64,000 nt of DNA from Citrobacter sp. Marseille-Q6884 (GCF_945906775.1 NZ_CAMDRE010000001.1:992001-1056000); one strand, 5' to 3'; shown: positions 18,115 through 27,279, counted from the stretch's first letter. Notes: generated by a model not told the origin, from the letters alone. Program-made: numbers and translations.

Positions 18115-19128
18115 CTAATTAAAAATCTTAATTTTTTGATATAAAAATAACGAATAAAAAGCTTTTATATAATGCCTCTGATAGAGGTAGTGTTTATACT
18201 CTTCTTTATACTCAGGTTTCGTCTTTGCCTTTAAGTACTTATCATTTTTCCATGGTGTTAACTCATAAACGGTTCGGAAATAGCTTGATGCATCATATCC
18301 GCCCCATTCATGCCATGGTTTCGTGACACCTGTATAATGAATAAAAACAGTTTTACCTGTAATATATTTTTTATAATTACTTTTATCTTTGCATTCAAAC
18401 TCAGACTTCAACGGGTAAATTGCATTATATATTCTATCAAGATAGATCAATCGCCCGCGGAAAACAATATTTAATGCATCTTGATCAGGATATTTTAAAT
18501 TATCGCTTTCATTTCTTATCAGCGAAAATATTTGATCAGAGATGTTTTTTTCTTTCCACTGTCGCAAGTTAGCAAAAATAACACCGGAATTAAAGTAGTT
18601 ACCCTGAAAATTAATTTTCAATCGCTGCTCATTCCTTTTCTGTGTAGATTCAACATCAGGAATAACCGCAGCAAATTTATCCCCCAAATCCAACTCTTCT
18701 AACTCTGTAATCTCATTTTTACAAATTACATCAGAATCAAGATAGAGGAGCGCGTTTATGCTCTGAGAGAGATAATCAAATGCCAATAACCGATAATATA
18801 TCGACAATGGCCATATCGCACTTACCGGCAATTTATCGAGTATTTTCTCATCAACCGTATAGATATTAATAGGGGCATCGTACTGCTCCGATATTAATTT
18901 CAAGCGCTGGGCATATTCTTCTGATATTGAATTAGTAAAAATATGAAAACAATAATTTCGTTGTCTTTGTTTATTATGTTCAAGAATAGATGCGATAGAA
19001 ATTGCAGCTCCCATCTGGTAATTAATATCAGTACCATACGCAATATTAAAATACTTATCTTGACCCTGTAATAAATCACTCTTAGTAAATGAATACTCTT
19101 TCTTAATATATTGTGTTAATACATCCAT
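18115..19128 (-). CDS. GT8 LPS outer-core glycosyltransferase (WaaR/WaaJ-like)
   Basis: 337 residues from ATG 19128, chosen because GGTGGA lies 7 nt upstream; the frame extends nine codons further. GT8 motifs: NIAYGTDINY near the N-terminus, metal-binding DSD (residues 131-133), GNYFNSGVIFANL, PDQDALNIV, and HYTGVTKPWHEW near the C-terminus, followed by the basic GT8 C-terminal extension. WaaR and WaaJ add the third outer-core hexose (glucose). The position after waaO supports the same step, but divergence prevents choosing a symbol. Confidence 0.85.
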   Translation of the reverse strand: MDVLTQYIKKEYSFTKSDLLQGQDKYFNIAYGTDINYQMGAAISIASILEHNKQRQRNYCFHIFTNSISEEYAQRLKLISEQYDAPINIYTVDEKILDKLPVSAIWPLSIYYRLLAFDYLSQSINALLYLDSDVICKNEITELEELDLGDKFAAVIPDVESTQKRNEQRLKINFQGNYFNSGVIFANLRQWKEKNISDQIFSLIRNESDNLKYPDQDALNIVFRGRLIYLDRIYNAIYPLKSEFECKDKSNYKKYITGKTVFIHYTGVTKPWHEWGGYDASSYFRTVYELTPWKNDKYLKAKTKPEYKEEYKHYLYQRHYIKAFYSLFLYQKIKIFN

Positions 19129-19179
19129 ATTTTCCACCCAAAAGAAATCAATCAAATCGTTGAAATCGAGATTACCAAA

Positions 19180-20196
19180 TTACTTGATGATTGCTTTTGC
19201 TTTATACGCATAGTATTTACCCCAACAAAGAAGAGCTTGAGTGAATTTTTTCTGTTTCATAAAATGCTTAGCGGCATACCGACTTTGCACTGTATTTTGA
19301 GGATCAAAAAGTTTTGTGCTCTGCCATGGTGAAGCATCTTTTGCCTGATAGAAAAATGTTGATATCGGGTAGTCTCCCCAAGAATGCCAGGGCTTCGTTG
19401 GCCCAATATAGTGCACAAGGACCGTTGAGTCTTGCACTGGGTTTGTAGTGATATCTTTCAATTCGTAGTTAATACTGTATTGGGTATTAAATTTTTTATC
19501 TATGAACTTGATTTTACCGGTTAGCAAAATGTTCAAAACATCTTGATCAAAATGTGTAATTTTGTTTGTGATATCTTGATCATTTAGCAGAACAATAGCA
19601 TTTGAGGATATTTTTTGAGCCGCCCATACAGGAGGCTGAATCAATAGAAAACCGGAATTAAAATACCCATCAACGAGCCCTGGTGTTGATAAATGTTCTG
19701 CCCGTCGCTTCCACCATTTTTCATCACCTTCAGCAACAACAGCAGCAATATCATCAGGAGCGAAGTTGAATTCAATTAACTCTTGAATGCTTCCTTTACA
19801 GGCAATATCAGCATCAAGATACAGAATTCTATCAAGTTTATCAGAAAAGTAATCAGCAATAATAAACCGGAAATAGATCGCATGAGACCAACTTCTTGTG
19901 CTAGGAAGTGCTTTTAGCGTATCTCCGTTTATTATGTATATAGAAATTCGAGTCTTATATTTTTTAGCCAACATTTCAAATTTTTCACGGTAATCCTCTG
20001 AAAAATAGTCCGTGAACACATGAAAAGCTAGTTTCTCTTGTGAATTATGAATCAAAACAGAGGTAATCGAAATGCCACACCCAAACAAGAAATTCTTGTC
20101 CAATCCATAACAGATATTAAAGCATTCTGCCTCATCGTGCCCAGAATAATTATAATCTATTTGAGAAAGGATAAATCTATTATCATTTAAATACAT
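19180..20196 (-). CDS. waaO: LPS alpha-1,3-hexosyltransferase WaaO/WaaI
   Basis: 338 residues, GT8. It aligns well with E. coli WaaO: NICYGLDKNFLFGCG (residues 27-41), RFIIADYF, the metal-binding DAD (128-130), DGYFNSGFLLI, HFDQDVLNILL and HYIGPTKPWHSWGDYP. This enzyme adds the second outer-core hexose, glucose for WaaO or galactose for WaaI. Sequence alone does not separate the two, so the symbol is tentative. It starts 5 nt after the waaB stop with GAGAAG inside the waaB end. Confidence 0.87.
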   Translation of the reverse strand: MYLNDNRFILSQIDYNYSGHDEAECFNICYGLDKNFLFGCGISITSVLIHNSQEKLAFHVFTDYFSEDYREKFEMLAKKYKTRISIYIINGDTLKALPSTRSWSHAIYFRFIIADYFSDKLDRILYLDADIACKGSIQELIEFNFAPDDIAAVVAEGDEKWWKRRAEHLSTPGLVDGYFNSGFLLIQPPVWAAQKISSNAIVLLNDQDITNKITHFDQDVLNILLTGKIKFIDKKFNTQYSINYELKDITTNPVQDSTVLVHYIGPTKPWHSWGDYPISTFFYQAKDASPWQSTKLFDPQNTVQSRYAAKHFMKQKKFTQALLCWGKYYAYKAKAIIK

Positions 20197-20201
20197 ACGA
20201 T

Positions 20202-21290
20202 TTACTTCTCACTTTTATGAGCTACGGATAAGATCGTCTCATTCATATTTTTATAATATACAGAATCGTAAAACCCGGATATTGATTCTTTGATTTCATT
20301 CGCGGACATAGTAAGAGGATCAGAAATAATTTTGTTTAATAGCATAGTGAATTCAGTTAGGTTACCAGGTGGATATAAAAAGCCATTTATGCCGTTCTTA
20401 ATTATATCTTCGGGACCAGACTCACAATCAGAACTGATACACGGTATGCCATATGACATGGCTTCTAGCAATGTCATAGGGAATCCTTCAAAGGATGAGG
20501 TTAGTAATAATGCACTAACATATCTGATTTCATTTCTTACCAGGGACCAGGGATCTGATTGCCAACCATGCCAGGTAATATGATTATCGATGTTAAGCTC
20601 CTGAGCATAATTCTGGCACTTAACAAAATCTGAACCATCGCCGATGGCATGAAGCCTCCATTTTCCGTTCACATTTGAAAGACCATCAAGTAGATCTTTT
20701 ATTCGTTTCTGCCCTTCAAATTTCATACGACCGATATAGAGGAAAGTTGTTATCTCCTCTTTACCTGGAGATGGAATTGTTACTTCTTTTCTGGAGACTG
20801 GATTATATATGAGACTGATTGAGTCTTCTGGCACACCTCTTGCGATCATCTGCCGTTTAATACCAGAACTGATTGCCAGATGATGATCAGCATAGACTAT
20901 GTTCTCAGCATGCTTTTTGTGATCAAGAGAAAAATGAGGCCATGAAAAAAATTTGAAGTTTATGCCTGATTTCATTCTGGCCTTACTGGCCAGAAGACAG
21001 GATAAAACATCAATACAAATAATAATATCAGGATTGTGTTCTTGAAGCCATTTGCTAAAATCAGAAACTAGCTTCCTTCTTCTGAAAAAAGTAATTTTTT
21101 GGTTAGCAAATGAATACTCAACATTAATTCCGTGCAACCAATCCTTATCCATTTTGTCATTTCGACAAAAAAAGAAAATGCTACATTCATCAGGCTGACA
21201 CTTACCCTGAAGAGTACTAATGACATTTTTAATAACTGTCTCCATACCACCGAATCCGGAAACAGCTTCACCGACGAAGGTTATTTTCAT
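20202..21290 (-). CDS. waaB: UDP-galactose:LPS alpha-1,6-galactosyltransferase WaaB
   Basis: 362 residues, GT4 family. The N-terminus FVGEAVSGFGGMETVI, the FFFCRNDKMDK segment, FSWPHFSLDHKKHAE, FLYIGRMKFEGQKR and the donor-site SFEGFPMTLLEAMSYG (E-x7-E) all follow E. coli WaaB. It would add a branch galactose to the first outer-core glucose. It lies 18 nt after waaP. AT content is higher than in waaP and waaG. Confidence 0.9.
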   Translation of the reverse strand: MKITFVGEAVSGFGGMETVIKNVISTLQGKCQPDECSIFFFCRNDKMDKDWLHGINVEYSFANQKITFFRRRKLVSDFSKWLQEHNPDIIICIDVLSCLLASKARMKSGINFKFFSWPHFSLDHKKHAENIVYADHHLAISSGIKRQMIARGVPEDSISLIYNPVSRKEVTIPSPGKEEITTFLYIGRMKFEGQKRIKDLLDGLSNVNGKWRLHAIGDGSDFVKCQNYAQELNIDNHITWHGWQSDPWSLVRNEIRYVSALLLTSSFEGFPMTLLEAMSYGIPCISSDCESGPEDIIKNGINGFLYPPGNLTEFTMLLNKIISDPLTMSANEIKESISGFYDSVYYKNMNETILSVAHKSEK

Positions 21291-21308
21291 AAATTTTTTT
21301 ATTATGAG

Positions 21309-22106
21309 TTAAAGAGATTTCCGTTGTGTACGTTCACGAATTTTTTCAGCTTTTATCTCTGTTTGAGCCAGCAATTTTGCTTCCCGAGACAGCACATCCC
21401 GCAGAGGTAAACCAAAGTACGTTTTCATAAAACGGAAAATGTCGCGCTGGGTCAGACCAATATTCATTGATGAAAAATAGAGTCCAATCAGATCTTTATC
21501 ACGCCAGCGGCGAGGAACCTTAGTACGAATCTGCGCACGATGTAGGTCAATGACAGAAATCTTTAAATCATCCTGATGGCCACTGAAGGGCAGATGCAGC
21601 AAAAAATGGCAGATATAGCAATCCCGATGGTTGATACCGCCAGCATGCATTTTTCTTACCATCATCGCGACGCGCTTAATGATCATCCGCTTAACGTTGA
21701 TATCAGGAGGATTCATCGCCCAATCGGTACAATAATCTTCCAGACTAATCGTTGGTGTCAGATCCTCTGTAATAATGAACGACGTTCTGGTCAGAGGGTT
21801 CAACCCCTTTTCACCAAAACCGACGCCATGCATTGTATCTACACCTAAATGGCTAAGCCGGTGAATAGCATTCCACTCTCGATCCGCACCTAAAACAGGC
21901 ATACGAAGCGAAAGCAAATTTTTCACGATCTCTTTGAGAGAAGTCCCCCGATGCCATTTGAGAAAATAGCTTTTACCTGCTAGTTCAAATCGCAAAGTCC
22001 GGCGGGTTTCCAGTTCTCTGAACACTTCACCCTGTAATATTTTGACTTCCTCAAAAGCATCTTTGCCGCGCCAAAGCGTGGTCAACGGCTCTTTCAGCTC
22101 AACCAT
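21309..22106 (-). CDS. waaP: LPS core heptose I kinase WaaP
   Basis: 265 residues, the same as E. coli. It phosphorylates heptose I of the inner core, which is needed for a tight outer membrane. It has a protein-kinase-like fold: the nucleotide-binding lysine region KSYFLKWHRG (residues 45-54) and catalytic Asp162 in INHRDCYICHFLL are present, and SVIDLHRAQ supplies the metal-binding Asp. Its 5' end overlaps waaG by 8 nt. No waaY (heptose II kinase) is found nearby. Confidence 0.96.
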   Translation of the reverse strand: MVELKEPLTTLWRGKDAFEEVKILQGEVFRELETRRTLRFELAGKSYFLKWHRGTSLKEIVKNLLSLRMPVLGADREWNAIHRLSHLGVDTMHGVGFGEKGLNPLTRTSFIITEDLTPTISLEDYCTDWAMNPPDINVKRMIIKRVAMMVRKMHAGGINHRDCYICHFLLHLPFSGHQDDLKISVIDLHRAQIRTKVPRRWRDKDLIGLYFSSMNIGLTQRDIFRFMKTYFGLPLRDVLSREAKLLAQTEIKAEKIRERTQRKSL

Positions 22107-23223
22107 TCAAACCACCTGTAATGAGGTCTGCCGCTTTTTCCGGCAAACTATACAAATCCTGTGTATCCGCATAATGTCGTGCATTTTCCGCCCACGCAGC
22201 ACGTAATGAAGATTGCGTCAGCGCTTCGCATAATACCTCGTTCAACATGTCCTGCCGAAAGGGCTCTTCAATCACCACACCACAATTTGCATCTTCAATA
22301 TAGTGCGCATATCCACATACAGACGATGTCAGAACTGGCAACCCGGCAGTAATTGCCTCCAGTAACACAATACCCGCAGCCTCCTGGTATGCCGGATGCA
22401 AGAGTAAATCGGCAGCAGCCATTAATTCTGCGACATCATTACGCCCAGAGAAAAAATGAACATTAGCCCGGACACCATGCTTTTCCGCCAACGCTTCAAA
22501 TTTTCGCGGTTTATCCTGCCCGACAATAAACAACAACGTATTAAGCCGTAGGGTTTCGGGCAGAGATGCCAGCGCTTCAATAGAACGATCCACCCCTTTA
22601 CGCGTAAAATCTGATCCCACCTGAAGTAATAAATGCTGCTGCTCCGTTATGCCGTTTTTCTGACGGTAGACTCCGCGGCTGTTCGGGATCTGTTGAGTAT
22701 ATTTTCTGTCTGGATAAATCCCCGGGGGGAGAATATGAAAGCGCCCAGCCTCAGTCTTATAATGCTTCTGGAAATCAGCAATCTGCTTATCGGTTAGCAT
22801 CAATAGCTGCGTCGGTTTACCCTGCTCAAACGTCGCGCGTTCAAAAGCGGCATAGTGACGATAACGTGATGTTAAACGGTAAAAAAAACCTTTTTCTTGC
22901 GCTACTTTCTCGGCATAGCAAACGTCAGCAGCATAGTAAACGTCCAGCCCCGGCATTTTATTAAATCCAACAACCCGATCGACAGGGTTTTGGAGCAAAT
23001 GAGCCTGGACCCAGGAATAATATTCCGCATTCCGTCCATGATTCGTCCGAGACCTTACCGGCACAATAATCAGCTCAAAAATGTCAGGACATTCACCTTC
23101 CCAGGATTGTGTGTAGACGCGAACATGGTGACCACGTGTCGCGACAGTTTGAGCAATGCGCATAAAATCCCGCTGCAAGCCACCAAATGGGAAATATTTA
23201 TATAAACAGAAAGCGACGATCAT
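22099..23223 (-). CDS. waaG: UDP-glucose:(heptosyl)LPS alpha-1,3-glucosyltransferase WaaG
   Basis: 374 residues, GT4, as in E. coli. It adds the first outer-core glucose onto heptose II. N-terminal KYFPFGGLQRDFMRIA, donor-site AYQEAAGIVLLEAITAGLPVL with the E-x7-E pair, and LLQVGSDFTRKGVDR are visible. The start overlaps the waaQ stop (ATGA) and the end overlaps waaP, a tightly coupled trio. Confidence 0.97.
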   Translation of the reverse strand: MIVAFCLYKYFPFGGLQRDFMRIAQTVATRGHHVRVYTQSWEGECPDIFELIIVPVRSRTNHGRNAEYYSWVQAHLLQNPVDRVVGFNKMPGLDVYYAADVCYAEKVAQEKGFFYRLTSRYRHYAAFERATFEQGKPTQLLMLTDKQIADFQKHYKTEAGRFHILPPGIYPDRKYTQQIPNSRGVYRQKNGITEQQHLLLQVGSDFTRKGVDRSIEALASLPETLRLNTLLFIVGQDKPRKFEALAEKHGVRANVHFFSGRNDVAELMAAADLLLHPAYQEAAGIVLLEAITAGLPVLTSSVCGYAHYIEDANCGVVIEEPFRQDMLNEVLCEALTQSSLRAAWAENARHYADTQDLYSLPEKAADLITGGLNG

Positions 23224-24290
23224 AGTGGTACGTCCCGGATGTCGGTTTGCATATTTTGCGGTAACATTTTTTCCGTAGCAGCAATCACATCCTCGGCGGG
23301 AATAACGGAAAGGTATCTTTTATTCCGGTCGAGCTCGTTTCTCTTTGGCATAGGATGATAATTCCCCGCCCAAAACTGAATAATATTGTCAGTCCAGGGT
23401 CGCCAGAAAACATGATCGGTAGCACCAAACAGGCATATCACTGGCGTTTTTACCGCTGCAGCAATATGGCCCGGTGCAGAATCGACACCAATGAAGAGAT
23501 CCGCATGGTCAATCAATGCCCCCAACTCAGGGAAGCTGGTTTTACCCGCAAGTGCTGTAACAGGCCGGATTTCGCATGCCTGTGCAATTTCGTCCACGCA
23601 AGCCAGGTCATCAGCCGAAGGGCCAGACGTCAGAATAACCTCATACCCACGGCGATGTAGGGCATCAATAACACGAGAAAATTTGTCGTTGTCCCAGCAT
23701 TTAAATAACTGCCTTGCGGTTGGTTGAACAACGACATAGTGCCCTTTGACACCCAACGCATCCAAATCTTTACGAATTTTCTGCCAGTGCTCAGTAGCGT
23801 AGCTCATGGTGGTATCTTGATAAAAATCAGTGATACCTAAAGGCTCCAGTACAGACAAATTACGTTCAACAATATGAGTACCGTGAACAGGAGCTAAGTG
23901 TGTGAAGCTATTTTTCCAAAAACCATGCTGTCGATGGTCATAACACTGTGAAATTTTCATACGAGCAGAAAGGCAACGTACAATTACTGCCACCATCCAC
24001 TGATCGGTGAGATTGACGACAAGGTCATACTGGTTGGCACGCAATGTTTTGATCAGTGAAAGGGCATTTTTAATCTTATCTGCGATTTTTACCCCCTTAT
24101 TACTGATCCCATAAAGCGCATTAATTTCAGGGTTCTCAGACAAAATGGGGATAGTGTCCTGATAAAGAAGCACGTCGATTTTAGCATCAGGATAATTCTG
24201 CTTTAGCGTACTAATAACAGGAGTTGTTAATAACATATCTCCGTGAAAACGCATTTTTATGACCAGGATTTTTCGAAATGGCTTATCCAC
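23220..24290 (-). CDS. waaQ: LPS core heptosyltransferase III WaaQ
   Basis: 356 residues from a GTG start at 24290 (AGAG upstream). GT9 family: KMRFHGDMLLTTPVIS near the N-terminus, QPTARQLFKCWDNDKF in the middle and GVDSAPGHIAAAV for ADP-heptose binding. It adds the branching third heptose to heptose II. The C-terminus is about a dozen residues longer than in E. coli. It is the first gene of the minus-strand core operon, behind a JUMPStart/ops leader. Confidence 0.95.
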   Translation of the reverse strand: MDKPFRKILVIKMRFHGDMLLTTPVISTLKQNYPDAKIDVLLYQDTIPILSENPEINALYGISNKGVKIADKIKNALSLIKTLRANQYDLVVNLTDQWMVAVIVRCLSARMKISQCYDHRQHGFWKNSFTHLAPVHGTHIVERNLSVLEPLGITDFYQDTTMSYATEHWQKIRKDLDALGVKGHYVVVQPTARQLFKCWDNDKFSRVIDALHRRGYEVILTSGPSADDLACVDEIAQACEIRPVTALAGKTSFPELGALIDHADLFIGVDSAPGHIAAAVKTPVICLFGATDHVFWRPWTDNIIQFWAGNYHPMPKRNELDRNKRYLSVIPAEDVIAATEKMLPQNMQTDIRDVPL

Positions 24291-24332
24291 AAGCGACTCT
24301 TTTGTTGTGATTGTCTGGTTAAGTTAAGCAGA

Positions 24333-24371
24333 AAAAAAGCACGCTACCGCCCCAGGCTCAACAGCTACCTG
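24333..24371 (-). promoter_or_regulatory. JUMPStart element with ops site (RfaH recruitment)
   Basis: Read on the minus strand this stretch contains AGCTGTTGAGCCTGGGGC running into GGCGGTAGCGTG (24351-24340) and a T-run, matching the known JUMPStart sequence with its ops core. RfaH binds ops in paused polymerase and allows full transcription of long envelope operons. Its position about 50 nt before the waaQ start matches E. coli, so RfaH control of the whole waaQ operon is expected. Confidence 0.93.
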
Positions 24372-24453
24372 AACGCTGATACCGCACTCATTTTTAGACG
24401 ATAGTGTATCACTTCTTTTGTGATGATCCGACTCGAATAATTTTTGAGCTAAT

Positions 24454-24480
24454 TATTGATTTTATCAAATAAAATCAATA
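24454..24480. repeat. AT-rich perfect 12-bp inverted repeat
   Basis: TATTGATTTTAT (24454-24465) is exactly complementary to ATAAAATCAATA (24469-24480) across CAA. It lies between the divergent waaQ and waaA promoter areas. It could be a protein-binding site or a small hairpin; no known site was recognised. Confidence 0.5.
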
Positions 24481-24687
24481 AGTTGTAAATAAAAATATTT
24501 CATCTTTCTGCTACGCCAGATGACATTATCGGGAAGTATCAACTGAAAGTGCAAACATACAAAAATTGTTACTTCCCGCTGACAGTCTCGGGAAAGAAGC
24601 CTATTTAGGTCGAAAACAGGAAAAATGATGGTAAAGCCATAGTTAAATACATAGAATCCCCAGCACATTCATAAGTCAGCTATCATT

Positions 24688-25965
24688 ATGCTTGAATTGC
24701 TTTACACCGCCCTTTTCTACCTTATTCAGCCCTTGATCTGGATACGGCTTTGGGTGCGCGGACGTAAGGCTCCGGCCTACCGTAAACGCTGGGGTGAACG
24801 CTACGGCTTTTATCGTCGTCCGCTGAAATCAGGCGGCATTATGCTTCATTCCGTTTCCGTGGGCGAAACGCTGGCGGCGATCCCTTTAGTTCGTGCACTA
24901 CGTCATCGTTACCCAGACCTGCCCATCACGGTAACCACGATGACGCCAACCGGTTCCGAGCGCGTACAATCTGCTTTTGGTACGGATGTTCAGCACGTCT
25001 ATCTTCCTTATGATTTACCGGATGCCCTGAACCGTTTCCTGAATAAGGTTGACCCCAAGCTGGTGTTAATTATGGAAACCGAGCTCTGGCCAAACCTGAT
25101 TGCTGCGCTACATAAGCGCCATATTCCTCTGGTCATTGCCAACGCACGCCTTTCTGCCCGCTCGGCTGCCGGCTATGCGAAATTGGGTAAATTTGTTGGC
25201 CGGTTACTGCGCCGCATTACGCTGATTGCCGCACAAAATGAAGAAGATGGCGCACGCTTTATTACTCTGGGCGCCAAAAGCAATCAGGTCACCGTAACGG
25301 GCAGTCTGAAGTTTGATATTTCCGTCACGCCACAGCTGGCCGCTAAAGCCGTTACGTTACGCCGCCAGTGGGCGCCACATCGCCCGGTATGGATTGCAAC
25401 CAGTACGCATGACGGTGAAGAAAGCATTATCATCGCTGCACACCAGGCGTTATTACATCAGTTCCCGAACCTTTTACTGATTCTGGTTCCCAGACACCCG
25501 GAACGTTTCCCGGATGCCATTAACCTCGTACGCCAGGCTGGACTAAGCTATACCACACGGTCCTCAGGCGAAGTTCCTTCTGCCAGTACCCAGGTCGTTA
25601 TCGGCGATACCATGGGCGAGCTGATGCTGCTGTACGGCATTGCTGACCTTGCTTTTGTCGGCGGTTCGCTGGTTGAACGCGGGGGACACAACCCGTTAGA
25701 AGCCGCAGCACACGCTATTCCAGTACTGATGGGGCCGCATACCTTTAACTTTAAAGATATTTGTGCCCGCCTGGAGCAAGCGAGTGGGTTGATCACCGTC
25801 ACCGATAGCCCGACGCTGGTGAAAGAGATCTCATCTTTGCTGACCGATGCCGATTATCGTAATTTCTATGGTCGTCATGCAGTTGAAGTGCTGTATCAAA
25901 ACCAGGGCGCGCTACAGCGTCTGCTGCAGCTGCTGGAACCTTACCTGCCACCCAAAACGCATTGA
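24688..25965 (+). CDS. waaA: 3-deoxy-D-manno-octulosonic acid transferase (Kdo transferase)
   Basis: 425 residues, as in E. coli. It adds two Kdo residues from CMP-Kdo to lipid IVA. An N-terminal membrane anchor (about residues 3-20) is followed by the GT30 domain with the catalytic-glutamate motif HSVSVGETLAA, METELWPN, TGSLKFD and the donor loop FVGGSLVERGGHNPLEAAA. It is followed by coaD 8 nt downstream, an operon kept in enterobacteria. Confidence 0.97.
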   Translation: MLELLYTALFYLIQPLIWIRLWVRGRKAPAYRKRWGERYGFYRRPLKSGGIMLHSVSVGETLAAIPLVRALRHRYPDLPITVTTMTPTGSERVQSAFGTDVQHVYLPYDLPDALNRFLNKVDPKLVLIMETELWPNLIAALHKRHIPLVIANARLSARSAAGYAKLGKFVGRLLRRITLIAAQNEEDGARFITLGAKSNQVTVTGSLKFDISVTPQLAAKAVTLRRQWAPHRPVWIATSTHDGEESIIIAAHQALLHQFPNLLLILVPRHPERFPDAINLVRQAGLSYTTRSSGEVPSASTQVVIGDTMGELMLLYGIADLAFVGGSLVERGGHNPLEAAAHAIPVLMGPHTFNFKDICARLEQASGLITVTDSPTLVKEISSLLTDADYRNFYGRHAVEVLYQNQGALQRLLQLLEPYLPPKTH

Positions 25966-25973
25966 GGGTTGTC

Positions 25974-26453
25974 ATGCAAAAACGGGCGATTTATCCAGGA
26001 ACTTTCGATCCCATTACTAACGGCCACATTGATATCGTAACGCGCGCAACGCAAATGTTTGATCACGTTATCCTGGCAATTGCCGCAAGCCCCAGCAAAA
26101 AGCCAATGTTTACGCTTGAAGAGCGCGTGAAGCTGGCACAGCAGGCCACTGCGCATCTCGGCAATGTGGAGGTTCTGGGATTCAGCGACTTAATGGCAAA
26201 CTTCGCCCGCGATAATCAGGCTAACATACTGATTCGTGGCCTGCGTGCCGTGGCCGATTTTGAATATGAAATGCAGCTGGCGCATATGAACCGCCATTTG
26301 ATGCCTCAACTGGAAAGCGTCTTTCTGATGCCTTCCAAAGAGTGGTCATTTATCTCGTCATCGCTGGTTAAAGAAGTCGCCCGTCACCAGGGCGATGTGA
26401 CCCACTTTTTGCCAGAGAACGTGCATCAGGCGTTAATGGATAAGCTGAAGTAA
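25974..26453 (+). CDS. coaD: Phosphopantetheine adenylyltransferase
   Basis: 159 residues from ATG 25974, with GAGGG about 6 nt upstream; the frame extends to a TTG inside the waaA stop but that start is unlikely. It makes dephospho-CoA from ATP and 4'-phosphopantetheine. The nucleotidyltransferase HxGH-type motif PGTFDPITNGHID (residues 8-20) and the late SSSLVKEVA motif are intact. Confidence 0.97.
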   Translation: MQKRAIYPGTFDPITNGHIDIVTRATQMFDHVILAIAASPSKKPMFTLEERVKLAQQATAHLGNVEVLGFSDLMANFARDNQANILIRGLRAVADFEYEMQLAHMNRHLMPQLESVFLMPSKEWSFISSSLVKEVARHQGDVTHFLPENVHQALMDKLK

Positions 26454-26469
26454 ACGTCTGCCATTAACC

Positions 26470-27279
26470 TTATTTCTGACAGCGGCGGCAGTAGAACGTC
26501 GTCCGCTGGGCATGCTTTGTGGCGACAACGGGTGCGCCGCATGCACGACAAGGCTCGCCTTCCCGCCCATAGACCTGCAACTCTTGTGCAAAATAGCCCG
26601 GCTTACCATCACTTTGCAGGAAATCCTTCAGCGTCGTCCCGCCCTGCTCAATAGAGCGCAGTAAAACCGCCTTAATGACGCGTACCAGCAGCTCACACTC
26701 CGTTTTAGACAGTGACGATGCCAGACGGTCAGGATGGATGCCAGCCGCAAAGAGCGACTCGCTGGCATAGATATTACCGACACCGACCACCAGCTTGTTA
26801 TCCATCAGCCAGGGTTTGATCGCCGTTTTCTTCTTCGCACATTTCTGCTGGAGATAATCGCCGTTGAAATCCTCGCTCAGCGGCTCAGGACCGAGATGGG
26901 CGAGAACATTGTGTCCTTCCAGCTCTTTCGTCCACAACCAGGCGCCAAAACGTCGGGGATCGGTGTAACGCAGGACTTTGCCATTACTCATCACCAAATC
27001 GACGTGGTCATGCTTTTCTGCCGGAAGCTCTTCAGGAAGGATACGCAGACTGCCCGACATCCCCAGATGAATGATAATCCAGCCATCCGGTAACTCCAGC
27101 AGCAGGTATTTTGCGCGACGCTGTACGCTCAGCACAGGCTTATCGCTAAGACGATAAATCTCTTCTGATACCGGCCAGCGCAAACGCCCGTTCCTGACGT
27201 TGGCGTGCAAAATGGTTGCCCCTACCAGATGAGGTTCAATACCACGGCGACTGGTTTCCACTTCAGGTAATTCAGGCAT
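26470..27279 (-). CDS. mutM: Formamidopyrimidine-DNA glycosylase
   Basis: 269 residues. It excises 8-oxoguanine and formamidopyrimidines and cleaves the abasic site. The N-terminal proline nucleophile and Glu3 (M-PELPEVET) are present, as is the C-terminal zinc finger made by CRACG and CRRCQ. It lies downstream of rpmB-rpmG on the minus strand, behind their terminator, and is convergent with coaD with only 16 bp between. Confidence 0.97.
   Translation of the reverse strand: MPELPEVETSRRGIEPHLVGATILHANVRNGRLRWPVSEEIYRLSDKPVLSVQRRAKYLLLELPDGWIIIHLGMSGSLRILPEELPAEKHDHVDLVMSNGKVLRYTDPRRFGAWLWTKELEGHNVLAHLGPEPLSEDFNGDYLQQKCAKKKTAIKPWLMDNKLVVGVGNIYASESLFAAGIHPDRLASSLSKTECELLVRVIKAVLLRSIEQGGTTLKDFLQSDGKPGYFAQELQVYGREGEPCRACGAPVVATKHAQRTTFYCRRCQK

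Larger units (their letters stand above)
24291..24687. other. Divergent control region waaQ / waaA
   Basis: The 397-bp gap between the divergent waaQ and waaA genes holds the JUMPStart/ops element (24333-24371), an AT-rich perfect inverted repeat (24454-24480) and a second, widely spaced inverted repeat: CGGGAAGTA at 24530-24538 against TACTTCCCG at 24570-24578. In E. coli the waaQ 5' leader is also reported as the source of the RirA regulatory RNA; the leader here keeps the ops part. No protein-coding frame is convincing. Confidence 0.6.
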
